Assembly: GCF_000224785.1 (NCBI RefSeq) | Contig: NZ_AGAV01000022.1 | Coordinates: forward strand, 17,353 to 81,352 | Source of the DNA: Lentibacillus jeotgali | Lineage (GTDB): Bacteria > Bacillota > Bacilli > Bacillales > Amphibacillaceae | Direction of reading: 5' to 3' | Length of the DNA: 64,000 bases | In this document: positions 1 to 7,978 of the stretch, one piece after another | How the letters are laid out: every line of letters begins with the position of its first letter | How positions within the stretch are numbered: the stretch's first letter is position 1 | Translations under genes and position numbers: made by a program | Notes under the pieces: model-generated | The model's input: the letters and a program-made list of their open reading frames with translations, nothing else | Database searches by the model: none | What the model was told of the DNA's origin: nothing

Positions 1-558
1 TTTGTATCATTCGATCCCCGTGTTCAATTGACTGATAATGGCTTTATTAAATCGCGCCATTTGGATGATAAAGCAAGCGTCGGCATTTTGCTGCAGCTGA
101 TCAAAAGGTTGAAAGATGAAAACAAACAGCTTCCGTATACAACCCACTTTCTTATTTCCAATAACGAAGAAATCGGATATGGCGGTAATTCCAACATTAC
201 ACCGGAAACGGTTGAATATTTGGCTGTGGATATGGGCGCAATGGGGGATGGTCAGTCTACTGATGAATATACAGTGTCCATCTGTGTAAAAGATGCGAGC
301 GGTCCATACCATTACGATTTGCGTCAAAACCTCACTGAACTGGCAAAATCAAATGAAATCGGCTATCAATTGGACATTTATCCATATTACAATTCCGACG
401 CCTCAGCAGCTATTCACGCGGGCAATGATATTATGCATGGGCTGGTCGGACCGGGAATCGATTCATCCCATGCCTATGAGCGGACACATGAAGATTCACT
501 GGAAAATACAGAAGAGTTGCTATATCATTACGTGCTTTCAGATATGGTAAACAGTTAA
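1..558 (+). CDS. M42 family metallopeptidase (aminopeptidase), C-terminal part
   Basis: The reading frame is open from the first base, so the 5' part lies outside the window; about 185 residues remain. Visible family features are HLDDKAS (metal-ligand Asp), NNEEIGYGG (catalytic Glu and metal-ligand Glu), AVDMG (metal Asp) and SSHAYERTH (metal His), which are the M42 glutamyl/leucyl aminopeptidase signature in the right order. M42 enzymes are cytosolic two-metal aminopeptidases that form large tetrahedral complexes and trim peptides. A TTG at 28 is in frame but lies inside the conserved DPR...GFIKSRHLDDK stretch and is not the start. A strong hairpin follows the stop. Confidence 0.9.
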   Translation, partial: FVSFDPRVQLTDNGFIKSRHLDDKASVGILLQLIKRLKDENKQLPYTTHFLISNNEEIGYGGNSNITPETVEYLAVDMGAMGDGQSTDEYTVSICVKDASGPYHYDLRQNLTELAKSNEIGYQLDIYPYYNSDASAAIHAGNDIMHGLVGPGIDSSHAYERTHEDSLENTEELLYHYVLSDMVNS

Positions 559-560
559 TA

Positions 561-604
561 AAACAAACGTGCAGTTTTTAAAACTGAAAACTGCACGCTT
601 GTTT
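561..604 (+). terminator. Hairpin terminator after M42 peptidase
   Basis: Arms 561-579 and 587-604 are nearly perfect inverted repeats (ACAAACGTGCAGTTTT and its complement) directly after the peptidase stop codon. Confidence 0.75.
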
Positions 605-659
605 CAACTATTCGGCGTTAAGAAGTCTTGAACGAGGCCGGAGCTCGGCGGAAAGACCT

Positions 660-1307
660 TCAAAGCACGTAACCATAAATGCAGATGAAGTGAAACAGAC
701 TTCCGAACAAAATAAATACATGAAAAATTTCATGGAATCCTAAATGCTTGAACGATAGGAAATCAGGTTTAAGCCAGTAAATGACAGCTCCAATTGTATA
801 AAACCCCCCGCCGATCAGGAGCATTAGCATACCACCGCCGCCAATGATCGGGAAAAGAGCCGAACTGAAGAAAATGATAATCCAGCCCATGGCAACATAA
901 AGCGCTGTAGATAGCCATCTGGGCGCATGAAACCAGACTAATTTAAAAATAACCCCTATTAAAGCCAGACCGTTGACGACCGCAAACAGTACCCAGCCAG
1001 TTACGCCTTCCAGACTGATTAGACATAACGGTGTATATGTCCCCGCGATCAGTACAAAAATCATCGAGTGATCAACACGCCTAAGAAATGCGACGACGCG
1101 CTCCCCCGCCATCACCATGTGATATGTAGCCGAGGCACTGTATAACAAGATCATGCTGATTCCAAACATGGCCACAGCTATAATCGCCAGTGCGGAATCT
1201 GCCGTAACCGAAGCCTTGATGACCAGTGCAACAAGTCCTGCGAGTGATAGAATAGCCCCGAATAAATGCGTGAGACTGTTAATTGGTTCACGAATAGAAA
1301 ATTCCAT
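660..1307 (-). CDS. Hemolysin III / PAQR family membrane protein
   Basis: A protein of 215 residues with seven predicted membrane segments. It has the family pattern EPINSLTHLFGA near the N-terminus, SASATYH, LRRVDHSMIFVLIAGTYTP in the middle and FHEIFHVFILFGSLFHF near the C-terminus; these Ser/His/Asp residues are the conserved metal-site residues of PAQR proteins. It resembles B. subtilis YplQ (TrhA). The physiological role is uncertain; PAQR relatives are membrane hydrolases or receptors. An ATG 21 bases upstream (1328) is in frame, but GAAGGTG lies correctly in front of the ATG at 1307, so I prefer 1307. It stands alone on the minus strand. Confidence 0.88.
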   Translation of the reverse strand: MEFSIREPINSLTHLFGAILSLAGLVALVIKASVTADSALAIIAVAMFGISMILLYSASATYHMVMAGERVVAFLRRVDHSMIFVLIAGTYTPLCLISLEGVTGWVLFAVVNGLALIGVIFKLVWFHAPRWLSTALYVAMGWIIIFFSSALFPIIGGGGMLMLLIGGGFYTIGAVIYWLKPDFLSFKHLGFHEIFHVFILFGSLFHFICIYGYVL

Positions 1308-1385
1308 ATTTAACACCTTCACAATCATAAGTAGTTTTTAAAACTATATAACCATAATATGTGCATTTTATTAAGTAGTCAACAT

Positions 1386-1414
1386 TTTACTTCAACGAAC
1401 TCCTGCAGTATAAT
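1386..1414 (+). promoter_or_regulatory. Sigma-A promoter for the DUF1836 gene
   Basis: TTTACT at 1386-1391 and TATAAT at 1409-1414 are separated by 17 bases. The expected start of transcription (about 1421) coincides with the beginning of the two-hairpin repeat at 1422. Confidence 0.6.
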
Positions 1415-1421
1415 AAGGTGA

Positions 1422-1517
1422 GAATTCATTCAGTGAGGCACTTTTCCCCACAGAGCGATAGTCGAACGGAATCAAACGTTTTAGGACAATTAGCCGCTGT
1501 AATTTGGCGGTTTAATC
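1422..1517 (+). repeat. Two-hairpin leader repeat, family A copy 1
   Basis: About 96 bases starting TTCATTCAGTG and ending TTAGCCGC...TGGCGG. The same string of blocks recurs at 34856-34955 (between metP and metQ), a first-half copy lies at 10115-10170 on the minus strand and a start fragment at 23583-23604 on the minus strand. Two stems are possible: the first around GTG...CAC, the second AGCCGC...GGCGGT. Here the repeat forms the 5' leader of the DUF1836 mRNA. Confidence 0.65.
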
Positions 1518-1537
1518 AAAACAATTGGAGTTTTGTT

Positions 1538-2113
1538 ATGATAAGTATGGAAGAATTAGCCGAGAGTCTGCACTTAAATAGTAACCTGTCGTTAAAGGAC
1601 ATTCCGGATTTAAATTTATACATGGACCAGGTTATTCAGCTGTTTGAGCGTCAATTTGCTGATACAAAACGTAATGACGATGATAAAGTCCTAACCAAAA
1701 CCATGATTAATAATTATGCTAAAGGGAAATTATTTTTTCCCATTGAAAATAAAAAATATACAAGAGACCATCTGATCCTTATCAGCATGATCTATCAGAT
1801 GAAAGGTACTTTATCAATCAGCGACGTCAAGACATCATTGGACAGGTTGAATGAAAAAGTGACGGATGATGATGCATTTGATTTACAGCGGTTTTATGAA
1901 TCCTATCTTCAGATGGTTGAAAACAGTTCGGAAAAATTTAAAACTGATCTCCAGGATCATTATACCGAACTGACAAAAGAGATTCGAAAACTGGAAGACC
2001 AGGATGAAGAATATCTGGAGCAATTGCTGCTGATTGCATTATTTACAAATATGAGCAATTATTATCGTAGAGCTGCTGAAAGAATGGTGGATGAAATTGG
2101 CAATAACCTGTAA
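1538..2113 (+). CDS. DUF1836 domain-containing protein
   Basis: A protein of 191 residues. Residues about 50-150 match the DUF1836 pattern (TKTMINNYAKGKLFFPIENKKYTRDHLILISMIYQMKG), a MerR-like helix-turn-helix fold predicted to bind DNA; the C-terminal third is helical and acidic. The frame is open upstream to 1418, but that extension translates the repeat element and lacks family similarity, whereas TTGGAG lies 7 bases before the ATG at 1538. The family size is about 180-200 residues, in agreement. Function unknown; probably a cytosolic regulator. It is followed after 25 bases by a luciferase-like oxidoreductase, with which it may be cotranscribed. Confidence 0.8.
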   Translation: MISMEELAESLHLNSNLSLKDIPDLNLYMDQVIQLFERQFADTKRNDDDKVLTKTMINNYAKGKLFFPIENKKYTRDHLILISMIYQMKGTLSISDVKTSLDRLNEKVTDDDAFDLQRFYESYLQMVENSSEKFKTDLQDHYTELTKEIRKLEDQDEEYLEQLLLIALFTNMSNYYRRAAERMVDEIGNNL

Positions 2114-2138
2114 TATCTCTGAAAGAAGGCCTGTTTGA

Positions 2139-3137
2139 ATGAAACTCAGTATATTGGATCAGTCACCCATTTCCACTGGTAATACGCCGAAGGAAGCATT
2201 AAACGCGTCAGTTGATCTTGCAAGAAGAGGAGATGAGCTGGGCTATACACGGTATTGGATTGCCGAGCATCATGATTTTTCCGGTCTTGCCTGTCCGAAT
2301 CCAGATGTGATGCTCGGTATTATTGGCGCCAGGACGGAGCAGATCAGGATTGGTGCCGGCGCTGTTCTGCTGCCGCACTATCGTCCTTACAAGGTGGCTG
2401 AAACCTATAACCTATTGGCAACTTTGTACCCCGGAAGAATCGATTTGGGCATTGGACGGGCTCCTGGCGGCTCTGCAGAAGCATCGATAGCACTATCCGG
2501 CAACTTTTTGGAAAATGTCCGGCAAATGCCTGAAAAACTTGATGAATTATTGCGATTTTTTCACCATGATTTTGCTGCAGATGAAAAGTACGCCAAGATC
2601 AGACCAACCCCGGTCCCCCAAATTTCGCCACAGCCATGGATGCTTGGAACGAGTGAGAAGAGTGCGTTGACTGCTGCTGAAAAAGGGCTGCCATATACGT
2701 TCGGCTACTTCATGAGCGACCAGGATGGCCCATCAATCGTTAAGACGTATTCGGATAAATTTGCCGAACAACATCCTGAGAAGAAACCAGAAAAAATCGC
2801 AGCGGTATCAGCAATCTGTTCGGAAACAACCGAGGAAGCCCGAGAGCTTGCCATGAGCGGTCATTTGTGGTCAATCCTGCGTGATAAAGGAGAAGGTGAC
2901 GGCAAGGTGCCAACGGTTACGAAGGCAAAGAATTATACCTACTCGGATGAAGAAAAAGAAAGACTGAAGAAGATGATGGATAAACAGGTGATCGGCAATC
3001 CGCAAGAGGTCAAACAGCAACTTGAGCACCTTCAGGCTTTATACGATGTGGATGAATGGATGCTAGTCACGATTACACATAGTTACGAAGCACGAAAAAA
3101 ATCGTATGAATTGATTGCAAACGAGATGCTGAAATAG
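2139..3137 (+). CDS. LLM class flavin-dependent oxidoreductase
   Basis: A 332-residue bacterial luciferase-like monooxygenase, full length for the family. Diagnostic stretches are SILDQSPIS at the start, YWIAEHH near residue 42, RIGAGAVLLPHY, LYPGRIDLGIGRAPG and the C-terminal ITHSYEARKKSYEL; these belong to the TIM-barrel family that binds FMN or F420 and includes B. subtilis YceB, YwcH and YhbW. The substrate cannot be told from sequence. It has its own ribosome binding site (GAAAGAAGG) and lies 25 bases after the DUF1836 gene. Confidence 0.88.
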   Translation: MKLSILDQSPISTGNTPKEALNASVDLARRGDELGYTRYWIAEHHDFSGLACPNPDVMLGIIGARTEQIRIGAGAVLLPHYRPYKVAETYNLLATLYPGRIDLGIGRAPGGSAEASIALSGNFLENVRQMPEKLDELLRFFHHDFAADEKYAKIRPTPVPQISPQPWMLGTSEKSALTAAEKGLPYTFGYFMSDQDGPSIVKTYSDKFAEQHPEKKPEKIAAVSAICSETTEEARELAMSGHLWSILRDKGEGDGKVPTVTKAKNYTYSDEEKERLKKMMDKQVIGNPQEVKQQLEHLQALYDVDEWMLVTITHSYEARKKSYELIANEMLK

Positions 3138-3176
3138 ATAAATTGATTTAAATACAATTTCGTATCGTATTGCATG

Positions 3177-3203
3177 AAAAAAGCCACATCAGTGTGGCTT
3201 TTT
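3177..3203. terminator. Bidirectional terminator
   Basis: AAAAAAGCCACA and its complement flank a 3-base loop, giving A and T tracts on both sides. It serves two convergent genes. Confidence 0.85.
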
Positions 3204-4208
3204 GTAATACTTTTCCACCAGGTTATAAATGGATAGAAGTTCATATAAAATTGTCAGCTCGGGCGGCAGGTTTGCCGGCCGCTTTTCTTTCTTTTCGGCT
3301 ATCGCCCGATTATCATCCCAGAATATGTCAGTCAATCGTGTGAACTGCTTCTGGTGTTTTTCGTGCTCGTAGGCATTCGGGTGCTTGAGTGACTGGGCTA
3401 CATCTGTAACAGCATTCAAGATGGCTGTACGTTTTTCATCGGACCACTCAATCGTATTAAAAGATGAATAGATAAGATTGCCTAAATGGTAATGAATTAA
3501 TCGCAGCCGCACTAGCTGTTCCTGTTCCTGCTGAAAGTGGGTCCGTTCACTTCCTGCGAGTGGGTGATATTTAGATTCTTCCTTTTGAAATCGGATAAGC
3601 TGTTCCGTCTGATGAATCATTTTATCAAGTTGTTCAGCTAATTCTTGTTCAACAACCACTACCTGATGCTGGGCATCCACTATATCCTGAAGGACTTTTT
3701 CGACGGCAATACCAGTTCTATAGGCGATTGATTCCAGTTTTTTAGCAATCTCGTTTGTATATTCAGGCGGCATCATAAACATATTGACCACTGTTGATAC
3801 CAGCAGTCCGGTTGTTGTGGTACCAAGCCGGATAAAAAATGACATGAGCACATTCGTATGAATCACTTCGACCATTGCAACAGAGGTTAAGGTAGCTACA
3901 AGCAACCCGGCATGTAGTTTTAACCGGAAACATGTTGCAATTGTGAAGACGGCTGCCAATGCATAAGTGAGCGGTGAGTCACCTAATAACGATATGAAAA
4001 GCACTGCATATGCCGATCCAATAGCCGAAGCCGGAAAGCGTACGAGTCCTTTTTTGATGGAATCAGACACCGTGGGTTCAATGGTTACAATTGCTGTAAT
4101 GACTGCAAAAACAGGCGGCCAATCCAATAGAACACAAATCCATGCCGTGATAAAAATAGCGACACCTGTTTTGACGACCCGGCTTCCTGCTAGTTTAAAA
4201 TACTTCAT
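3189..4208 (-). CDS. Aromatic acid exporter family (FUSC/DUF939) membrane protein
   Basis: A protein of 339 residues. The N-terminal half (about 1-155) has five or six hydrophobic segments with the ArAE_1 features FITAWICVLLDWPPVFAVITA, EPTVSDSIKKG and RLKLHAGLLVATL; the C-terminal half is soluble, helical and charged. It resembles B. subtilis YgaE and YqjA of the aromatic acid exporter superfamily. Substrate unknown. The ATG at 4208 has TCTGGAG 9 bases upstream; the ATG at 4217 touches the Shine-Dalgarno and is unlikely. It ends inside the shared terminator stem of the convergent oxidoreductase gene. Confidence 0.85.
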   Translation of the reverse strand: MKYFKLAGSRVVKTGVAIFITAWICVLLDWPPVFAVITAIVTIEPTVSDSIKKGLVRFPASAIGSAYAVLFISLLGDSPLTYALAAVFTIATCFRLKLHAGLLVATLTSVAMVEVIHTNVLMSFFIRLGTTTTGLLVSTVVNMFMMPPEYTNEIAKKLESIAYRTGIAVEKVLQDIVDAQHQVVVVEQELAEQLDKMIHQTEQLIRFQKEESKYHPLAGSERTHFQQEQEQLVRLRLIHYHLGNLIYSSFNTIEWSDEKRTAILNAVTDVAQSLKHPNAYEHEKHQKQFTRLTDIFWDDNRAIAEKKEKRPANLPPELTILYELLSIYNLVEKYYKKPH

Positions 4209-4298
4209 TAATTTCATCTCCAGATAACTTCTCTCAGATATCTATTTTTCCAATAAACCAGCTTGATTGCAACTATTAAAAAAATATGGAAAAAGGGG

Positions 4299-4327
4299 TT
4301 GCATTTTCAGACATTAACCAATAGACT
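4299..4327 (+). promoter_or_regulatory. Putative sigma-A promoter before the zinc-ribbon gene and aceA
   Basis: TTGCAT at 4299-4304 and TAGACT at 4322-4327 are 17 bases apart; the start point would fall on the first palindrome pair at 4327-4368. Confidence 0.4.
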
Positions 4328-4368
4328 GTATTATAACAATTAAATAATTAATAATCTGTTATATAAGA
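4327..4368. promoter_or_regulatory. Operator pair, upstream of the zinc-ribbon gene
   Basis: TGTATTATAACA (4327-4338) and TGTTATATAAGA (4357-4368) are variants of the palindrome TGTTATATAACA, with starts exactly 30 bases apart. The same arrangement recurs at 4499-4540. No regulator is assigned. Confidence 0.5.
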
Positions 4369-4388
4369 GAGAGGAGGGGGAAACAGCT

Positions 4389-4484
4389 ATGAGAATTCCA
4401 ACATGCCCGGAATGTGGCGAGCGCATCGATCAACACAGCTATACCTTGGAATGTGATTACTGTTTGTCAAAAAGGGAAGAGTGA
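4389..4484 (+). CDS. Small zinc-ribbon protein, 31 residues
   Basis: ATG at 4389 preceded by an unusually strong AGGAGGGGG. The peptide holds two knuckles, CPECGE at residues 6-11 and CDYC at 22-25, spaced 12 residues apart, which is a minimal zinc-ribbon (YhfH-like pattern). It lies in the same direction as aceA, 116 bases ahead, with one operator pair on each side. Function unknown. The knuckle pair and the ribosome binding site argue that it is real in spite of its size. Confidence 0.7.
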   Translation: MRIPTCPECGERIDQHSYTLECDYCLSKREE

Positions 4485-4498
4485 ATTTTTGTAGGTTC

Positions 4499-4540
4499 TG
4501 TTATATAACAAAATCATAAAATAATATTGTTTTATAACAA
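4499..4540. promoter_or_regulatory. Operator pair upstream of aceA
   Basis: A perfect palindrome TGTTATATAACA (4499-4510) and TGTTTTATAACA (4529-4540), again with starts 30 bases apart, as in the pair at 4327-4368. Confidence 0.55.
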
Positions 4541-4600
4541 GGTATGCGGTCGGGAGTACCAAATGACAGGGGTTATAATATACAAAGGGGGACATGGCGG

Positions 4601-5881
4601 ATGGATCAAAACGCACGAATCGAAAATAGCAAAATTGAATGGGAAAATAATTTACGGTGGGTCGGAGTTGAACGTCCGTATACAGCAGAGGATGTTGATC
4701 GGCTGAGAGGATCAATTGATATTGAATATACACTTGCCAAAAAAGGTGCAGAAAAATTATGGGAGCTCGTTAATAATGAAGACTATGTGAATGCACTGGG
4801 GGCACTAACGGGAAATCAGGCAGTACAGCAGGTAAAGGCCGGCCTGCAAGCGATCTATTTGAGTGGCTGGCAGGTCGCGGCTGATGCAAATTTAGCTGGT
4901 CAGATGTATCCCGACCAAAGCCTGTATCCGGCCGACAGTGTTCCGAATGTTGTTAAACGGATCAATCAGGCGTTGCAGCGCGCAGATCAAATCCATTACG
5001 CAGAAGGAGATGATTCCGTTGACTGGTTTGCCCCAATTGTTGCTGATGCCGAAGCTGGATTTGGCGGCCAATTGAACGTGTTTGAATTAATGAAGGCCAT
5101 GATCGAATCCGGAGCCTCGGCAGTTCACTTTGAGGATCAGCTGTCATCGGAAAAGAAATGCGGTCACCTTGGAGGTAAAGTGTTACTGCCAACACAAACG
5201 GCGGTACGGAATTTGATTTCAGCACGACTTGCTGCTGATGTTATGGGAACATCAACACTCATCATCGCTCGAACTGATGCCAATGCTGCCGATATGATCA
5301 CGAGTGACCTGGATCCATATGATAAGCCGTTTATAGCAGGGGAGCGCACGACAGAAGGGTTTTTCCGTACGAAAGCGGGCATTGACCAGGCCATCGCCCG
5401 CGGCCTTGCATATGCGCCATATGCAGATATGATCTGGTGTGAAACGTCTGAACCGAACTTGCAGGAGGCGCAGCAATTTGCCGATGCGATTCATGAAAAA
5501 TACCCGAATAAGTTGCTGGCTTATAATTGTTCACCATCATTTAACTGGAAACGCAAGCTGTCAAATGAGGAAATTGCCAATTTCCAGCATGAACTAGGTG
5601 AAATGGGCTATAGATTTCAGTTTGTAACATTGGCAGGTTTCCATGCCCTGAATCACAGCATGTTTGATCTGGCCAGAAAATATAAGGAATCAGGAATGGC
5701 TGCCTATTCAGAATTGCAGCAAGCAGAATTTGCTAGTGAAACATTCGGTTATAGTGCCACACGCCATCAGCGCGAAGTAGGAACAGGTTATTTTGATGAG
5801 GTAGCCCAGGTAATTTCAGGAGGGGCATCATCAACTGGGGCTTTAAAGGGGTCGACAGAAGCGGAACAATTTGTCAGATAA
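4601..5881 (+). CDS. aceA: Isocitrate lyase
   Basis: A 426-residue isocitrate lyase, which cleaves isocitrate to glyoxylate and succinate in the glyoxylate bypass that lets cells grow on acetate or fatty acids. The active-site signature [11 protein letters not shown] is present, with catalytic Cys near residue 187; the preceding [10 protein letters not shown] and FEDQ carry the metal and substrate ligands. The open frame begins at 4544, but AAAGGGGG 9 bases before the ATG at 4601 and the usual length of about 430 residues favour 4601. No malate synthase gene lies nearby in this window. Upstream there is a pair of palindromic operators. The fad operon later in the window would feed acetyl-CoA into this bypass. 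Confidence 0.95.
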   Translation: MDQNARIENSKIEWENNLRWVGVERPYTAEDVDRLRGSIDIEYTLAKKGAEKLWELVNNEDYVNALGALTGNQAVQQVKAGLQAIYLSGWQVAADANLAGQMYPDQSLYPADSVPNVVKRINQALQRADQIHYAEGDDSVDWFAPIVADAEAGFGGQLNVFELMKAMIESGASAVHFEDQLSSEKKCGHLGGKVLLPTQTAVRNLISARLAADVMGTSTLIIARTDANAADMITSDLDPYDKPFIAGERTTEGFFRTKAGIDQAIARGLAYAPYADMIWCETSEPNLQEAQQFADAIHEKYPNKLLAYNCSPSFNWKRKLSNEEIANFQHELGEMGYRFQFVTLAGFHALNHSMFDLARKYKESGMAAYSELQQAEFASETFGYSATRHQREVGTGYFDEVAQVISGGASSTGALKGSTEAEQFVR

Positions 5882-5900
5882 CACTGTTATTAAATCAATG

Positions 5901-5933
5901 AAAAACCCATCTTTTTACAAAAGGTGGGTTTGT
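5901..5933 (+). terminator. Terminator after aceA
   Basis: AAACCCATCTTTT pairs with AAAAGGTGGGTTT across a short loop. Confidence 0.75.
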
Positions 5934-6155
5934 TCACTTTAAAAGCCTATCAAGCTCCTTTTAGTAACATATTTGTAATAAGGATCCTGGGATTTTTTAA
6001 TAGACAGAATCTACTGCCCCCTGGTGCTAAACAGAGATACGAAAAACTCCGGTAATGGCGTGTTTTGTATATTCTTATTATTCCGTGCCTAAAATTGCTG
6101 TCATATAGACGATCATGGCGTCTGTCTTTGTCTGAAATACAATTGTAATCTTTTC

Positions 6156-6187
6156 ATAACATGCATGTTATTTTTTGTTGATATAAT
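6156..6187 (+). promoter_or_regulatory. 16-bp palindrome and -10 box upstream of cwlO-like gene
   Basis: ATAACATGCATGTTAT (6156-6171) is a perfect 16-bp palindrome ending 10 bases before TATAAT (6182-6187), so it lies where a -35 box would be. No good -35 hexamer is visible, which fits either activation or repression at the site. The rest of 5934-6301 shows no gene; the untranslated leader would be about 105 bases long. Confidence 0.45.
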
Positions 6188-6301
6188 ACGAATTACCTAA
6201 AACTATTAATACATAATAGAAAATTATATTACCGCAATTTACACTTTGTTGAATGATACATAGATAGACAGGTTTGCGGTTGTGGAAGCAGGGGATATAA
6301 G

Positions 6302-7582
6302 GTGAAAAAAGTAATTGGAACAGTAGTCACTGCCGGTGCGGTGTTGTTTGGGAGTGCATTTTTGAGTGACTCTGTGCACGCCGAAACATTGCAGGATGTA
6401 AAGGAGGAGCGTTCGAGCGTTCAGAATAATCTGTCAGAGGCAGAATCTAACATTGCAGACGTTATGGTAGAATTGGAAGATTTAAATGAAAAAATCAAAT
6501 CCGTCAATGGAGCTCTTGATAAAAACAAACAAAAAATGGAAGATACGGAACAAAAAATAGCAAAAACTGAAGATGAAGTAGCAGAAATTGAAAAAGAAGT
6601 TACCAAACTTGAGGAAAAGATAGAAGAACGTAAAGAAATTTTGAAAGACCGGATTGTCTCACTACAAAAAAATGGTGGGGATATCAACTATCTGGAAGTT
6701 GTCTTCGGTTCCAAAAGTTTTGGTGATATGATCAGCCGTGTTTCCGCAGTGTCCAAGATTGCCGAATCTGACGAAAAGCTGATGAAGCAGCAGCAAAAGG
6801 ATAAAGCCGAATTGCAGGAGAAAAAAGCTGCCAAGCAGGAAAAACTGTCAGGCCTTCAGGACATGAAGGTCGAATTGGACGGCATGAAGCAGACAATCAC
6901 TGCACAAAAAAACCAGAATGAAAAAGATAAGAAAGCACTGAAAAACAAAGAAAAGAATTTGAAAGAAATGAAATCTGAACTGGAGAATAAAGACAGCAGT
7001 CTGGCTTCTATCGAGCAGGAGATTAAACACCGCAATCAAAACAATGATTCCACCGATTCAGAGTCCGATAATTCCGGCAGTGATTCTAATACAGGTAAAA
7101 CCAGTGAATCATCTGGATCATTTGAATCGCCTGAGTCACCCGGATCATCTTCATCGTCCTCTTCTGATGATGGCGATGTGAAGCAGCTGAGCAAAAAAGC
7201 AGAAAGTTCCGAAAGTGGTAGTTATAGTTCCGCAATCCAGGCAGGCTATACACAGATGGGAACACCATATGTGACAGCTGGTAAAAGTCCCGGTGGTTTT
7301 GATTGCTCCGGATTTGTATCATGGGCATTTGGACAGGCTGGTGTTTCCGTTCCATCAAGCACAGCAGCACTGCAAAGTGTAGGATCAAAAGTGTCTTATA
7401 GCAGTGCACAGCCGGGAGACCTAGTATTCTTCAACACATATAAGACAAATGGCCATGTCGGGATTTATCTTGGAAACGGCAAATTCCTGGGTGCCCAAAG
7501 CAGTACCGGAGTCGCAGTTGCTGACATGACTAGCGGTTACTGGAAAGATAAATTTGCCGGACACGTCCGCCGAGTTCAATAA
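6302..7582 (+). CDS. Peptidoglycan DL-endopeptidase, CwlO type (coiled coil plus NlpC/P60)
   Basis: A 426-residue secreted cell wall hydrolase. Residues 1-27 form a signal peptide ending VHA; residues about 30-245 are a long charged coiled coil typical of CwlO; residues about 245-300 are a Ser/Asp/Gly-rich linker; residues about 305-426 are an NlpC/P60 domain with catalytic Cys in GFDCSGFV and His in GHVGIYLG. CwlO cuts the D-gamma-Glu-DAP bond and is needed for cell elongation, with the FtsEX complex acting on the coiled coil. The start is GTG, preceded by AGGGGATATAAG. The coiled-coil arrangement and single catalytic domain make CwlO the closest match; other P60 endopeptidases (LytE, LytF) carry LysM repeats, absent here. 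Confidence 0.88.
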   Translation: MKKVIGTVVTAGAVLFGSAFLSDSVHAETLQDVKEERSSVQNNLSEAESNIADVMVELEDLNEKIKSVNGALDKNKQKMEDTEQKIAKTEDEVAEIEKEVTKLEEKIEERKEILKDRIVSLQKNGGDINYLEVVFGSKSFGDMISRVSAVSKIAESDEKLMKQQQKDKAELQEKKAAKQEKLSGLQDMKVELDGMKQTITAQKNQNEKDKKALKNKEKNLKEMKSELENKDSSLASIEQEIKHRNQNNDSTDSESDNSGSDSNTGKTSESSGSFESPESPGSSSSSSSDDGDVKQLSKKAESSESGSYSSAIQAGYTQMGTPYVTAGKSPGGFDCSGFVSWAFGQAGVSVPSSTAALQSVGSKVSYSSAQPGDLVFFNTYKTNGHVGIYLGNGKFLGAQSSTGVAVADMTSGYWKDKFAGHVRRVQ

Positions 7583-7592
7583 CAAAAAATTT

Positions 7593-7625
7593 AAAGGTCT
7601 GCCTTTTCGGGCGGATCTTTTTTTT
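7593..7625 (+). terminator. Terminator after the endopeptidase gene
   Basis: AAGGTCTGCC pairs with GGGCGGATCTT (G-U allowed), followed by eight T. Confidence 0.75.
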
Positions 7626-7978
7626 AACGGAAGTAAGGCCGCAAGTTTAAAGTTTGACAAGGAAAGTAGCAGACGATTTTATTCAACCAGCATTCAGGGG
7701 GGATATAAACATCTTGATCAATCCTGAAATTGGTAAAGAAGAACTGAATTGCGGATAATAGAGCCGATATGATTAGAAAAATTCCGGGAAAAAATGTATA
7801 ATAATGACCACATCTTTAATAAATTTATGAAATGGCGTCATTTAGACGGAAACAAGGGAATAGGAAGAAAACTCTTACATTGCACAGGTGATTGTTTTAT
7901 CACGAGAATGCAAGACATATGTCACTTTAAAATTAATAACATCTCTTCCATTTCACCTGTGAAAAGAAAGGAATTGTT
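7626..7978 (+). promoter_or_regulatory. Leader region of BCCT transporter with a 9-bp inverted repeat
   Basis: No convincing gene lies here. TATAAT-like sequence occurs around 7798. CACAGGTGA at 7883-7891 is complementary to TCACCTGTG at 7953-7961, the latter ending just before the ribosome binding site GAAAGGA. The pair could fold the leader or mark a regulator site; a proper -35 box was not found. Confidence 0.3.
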
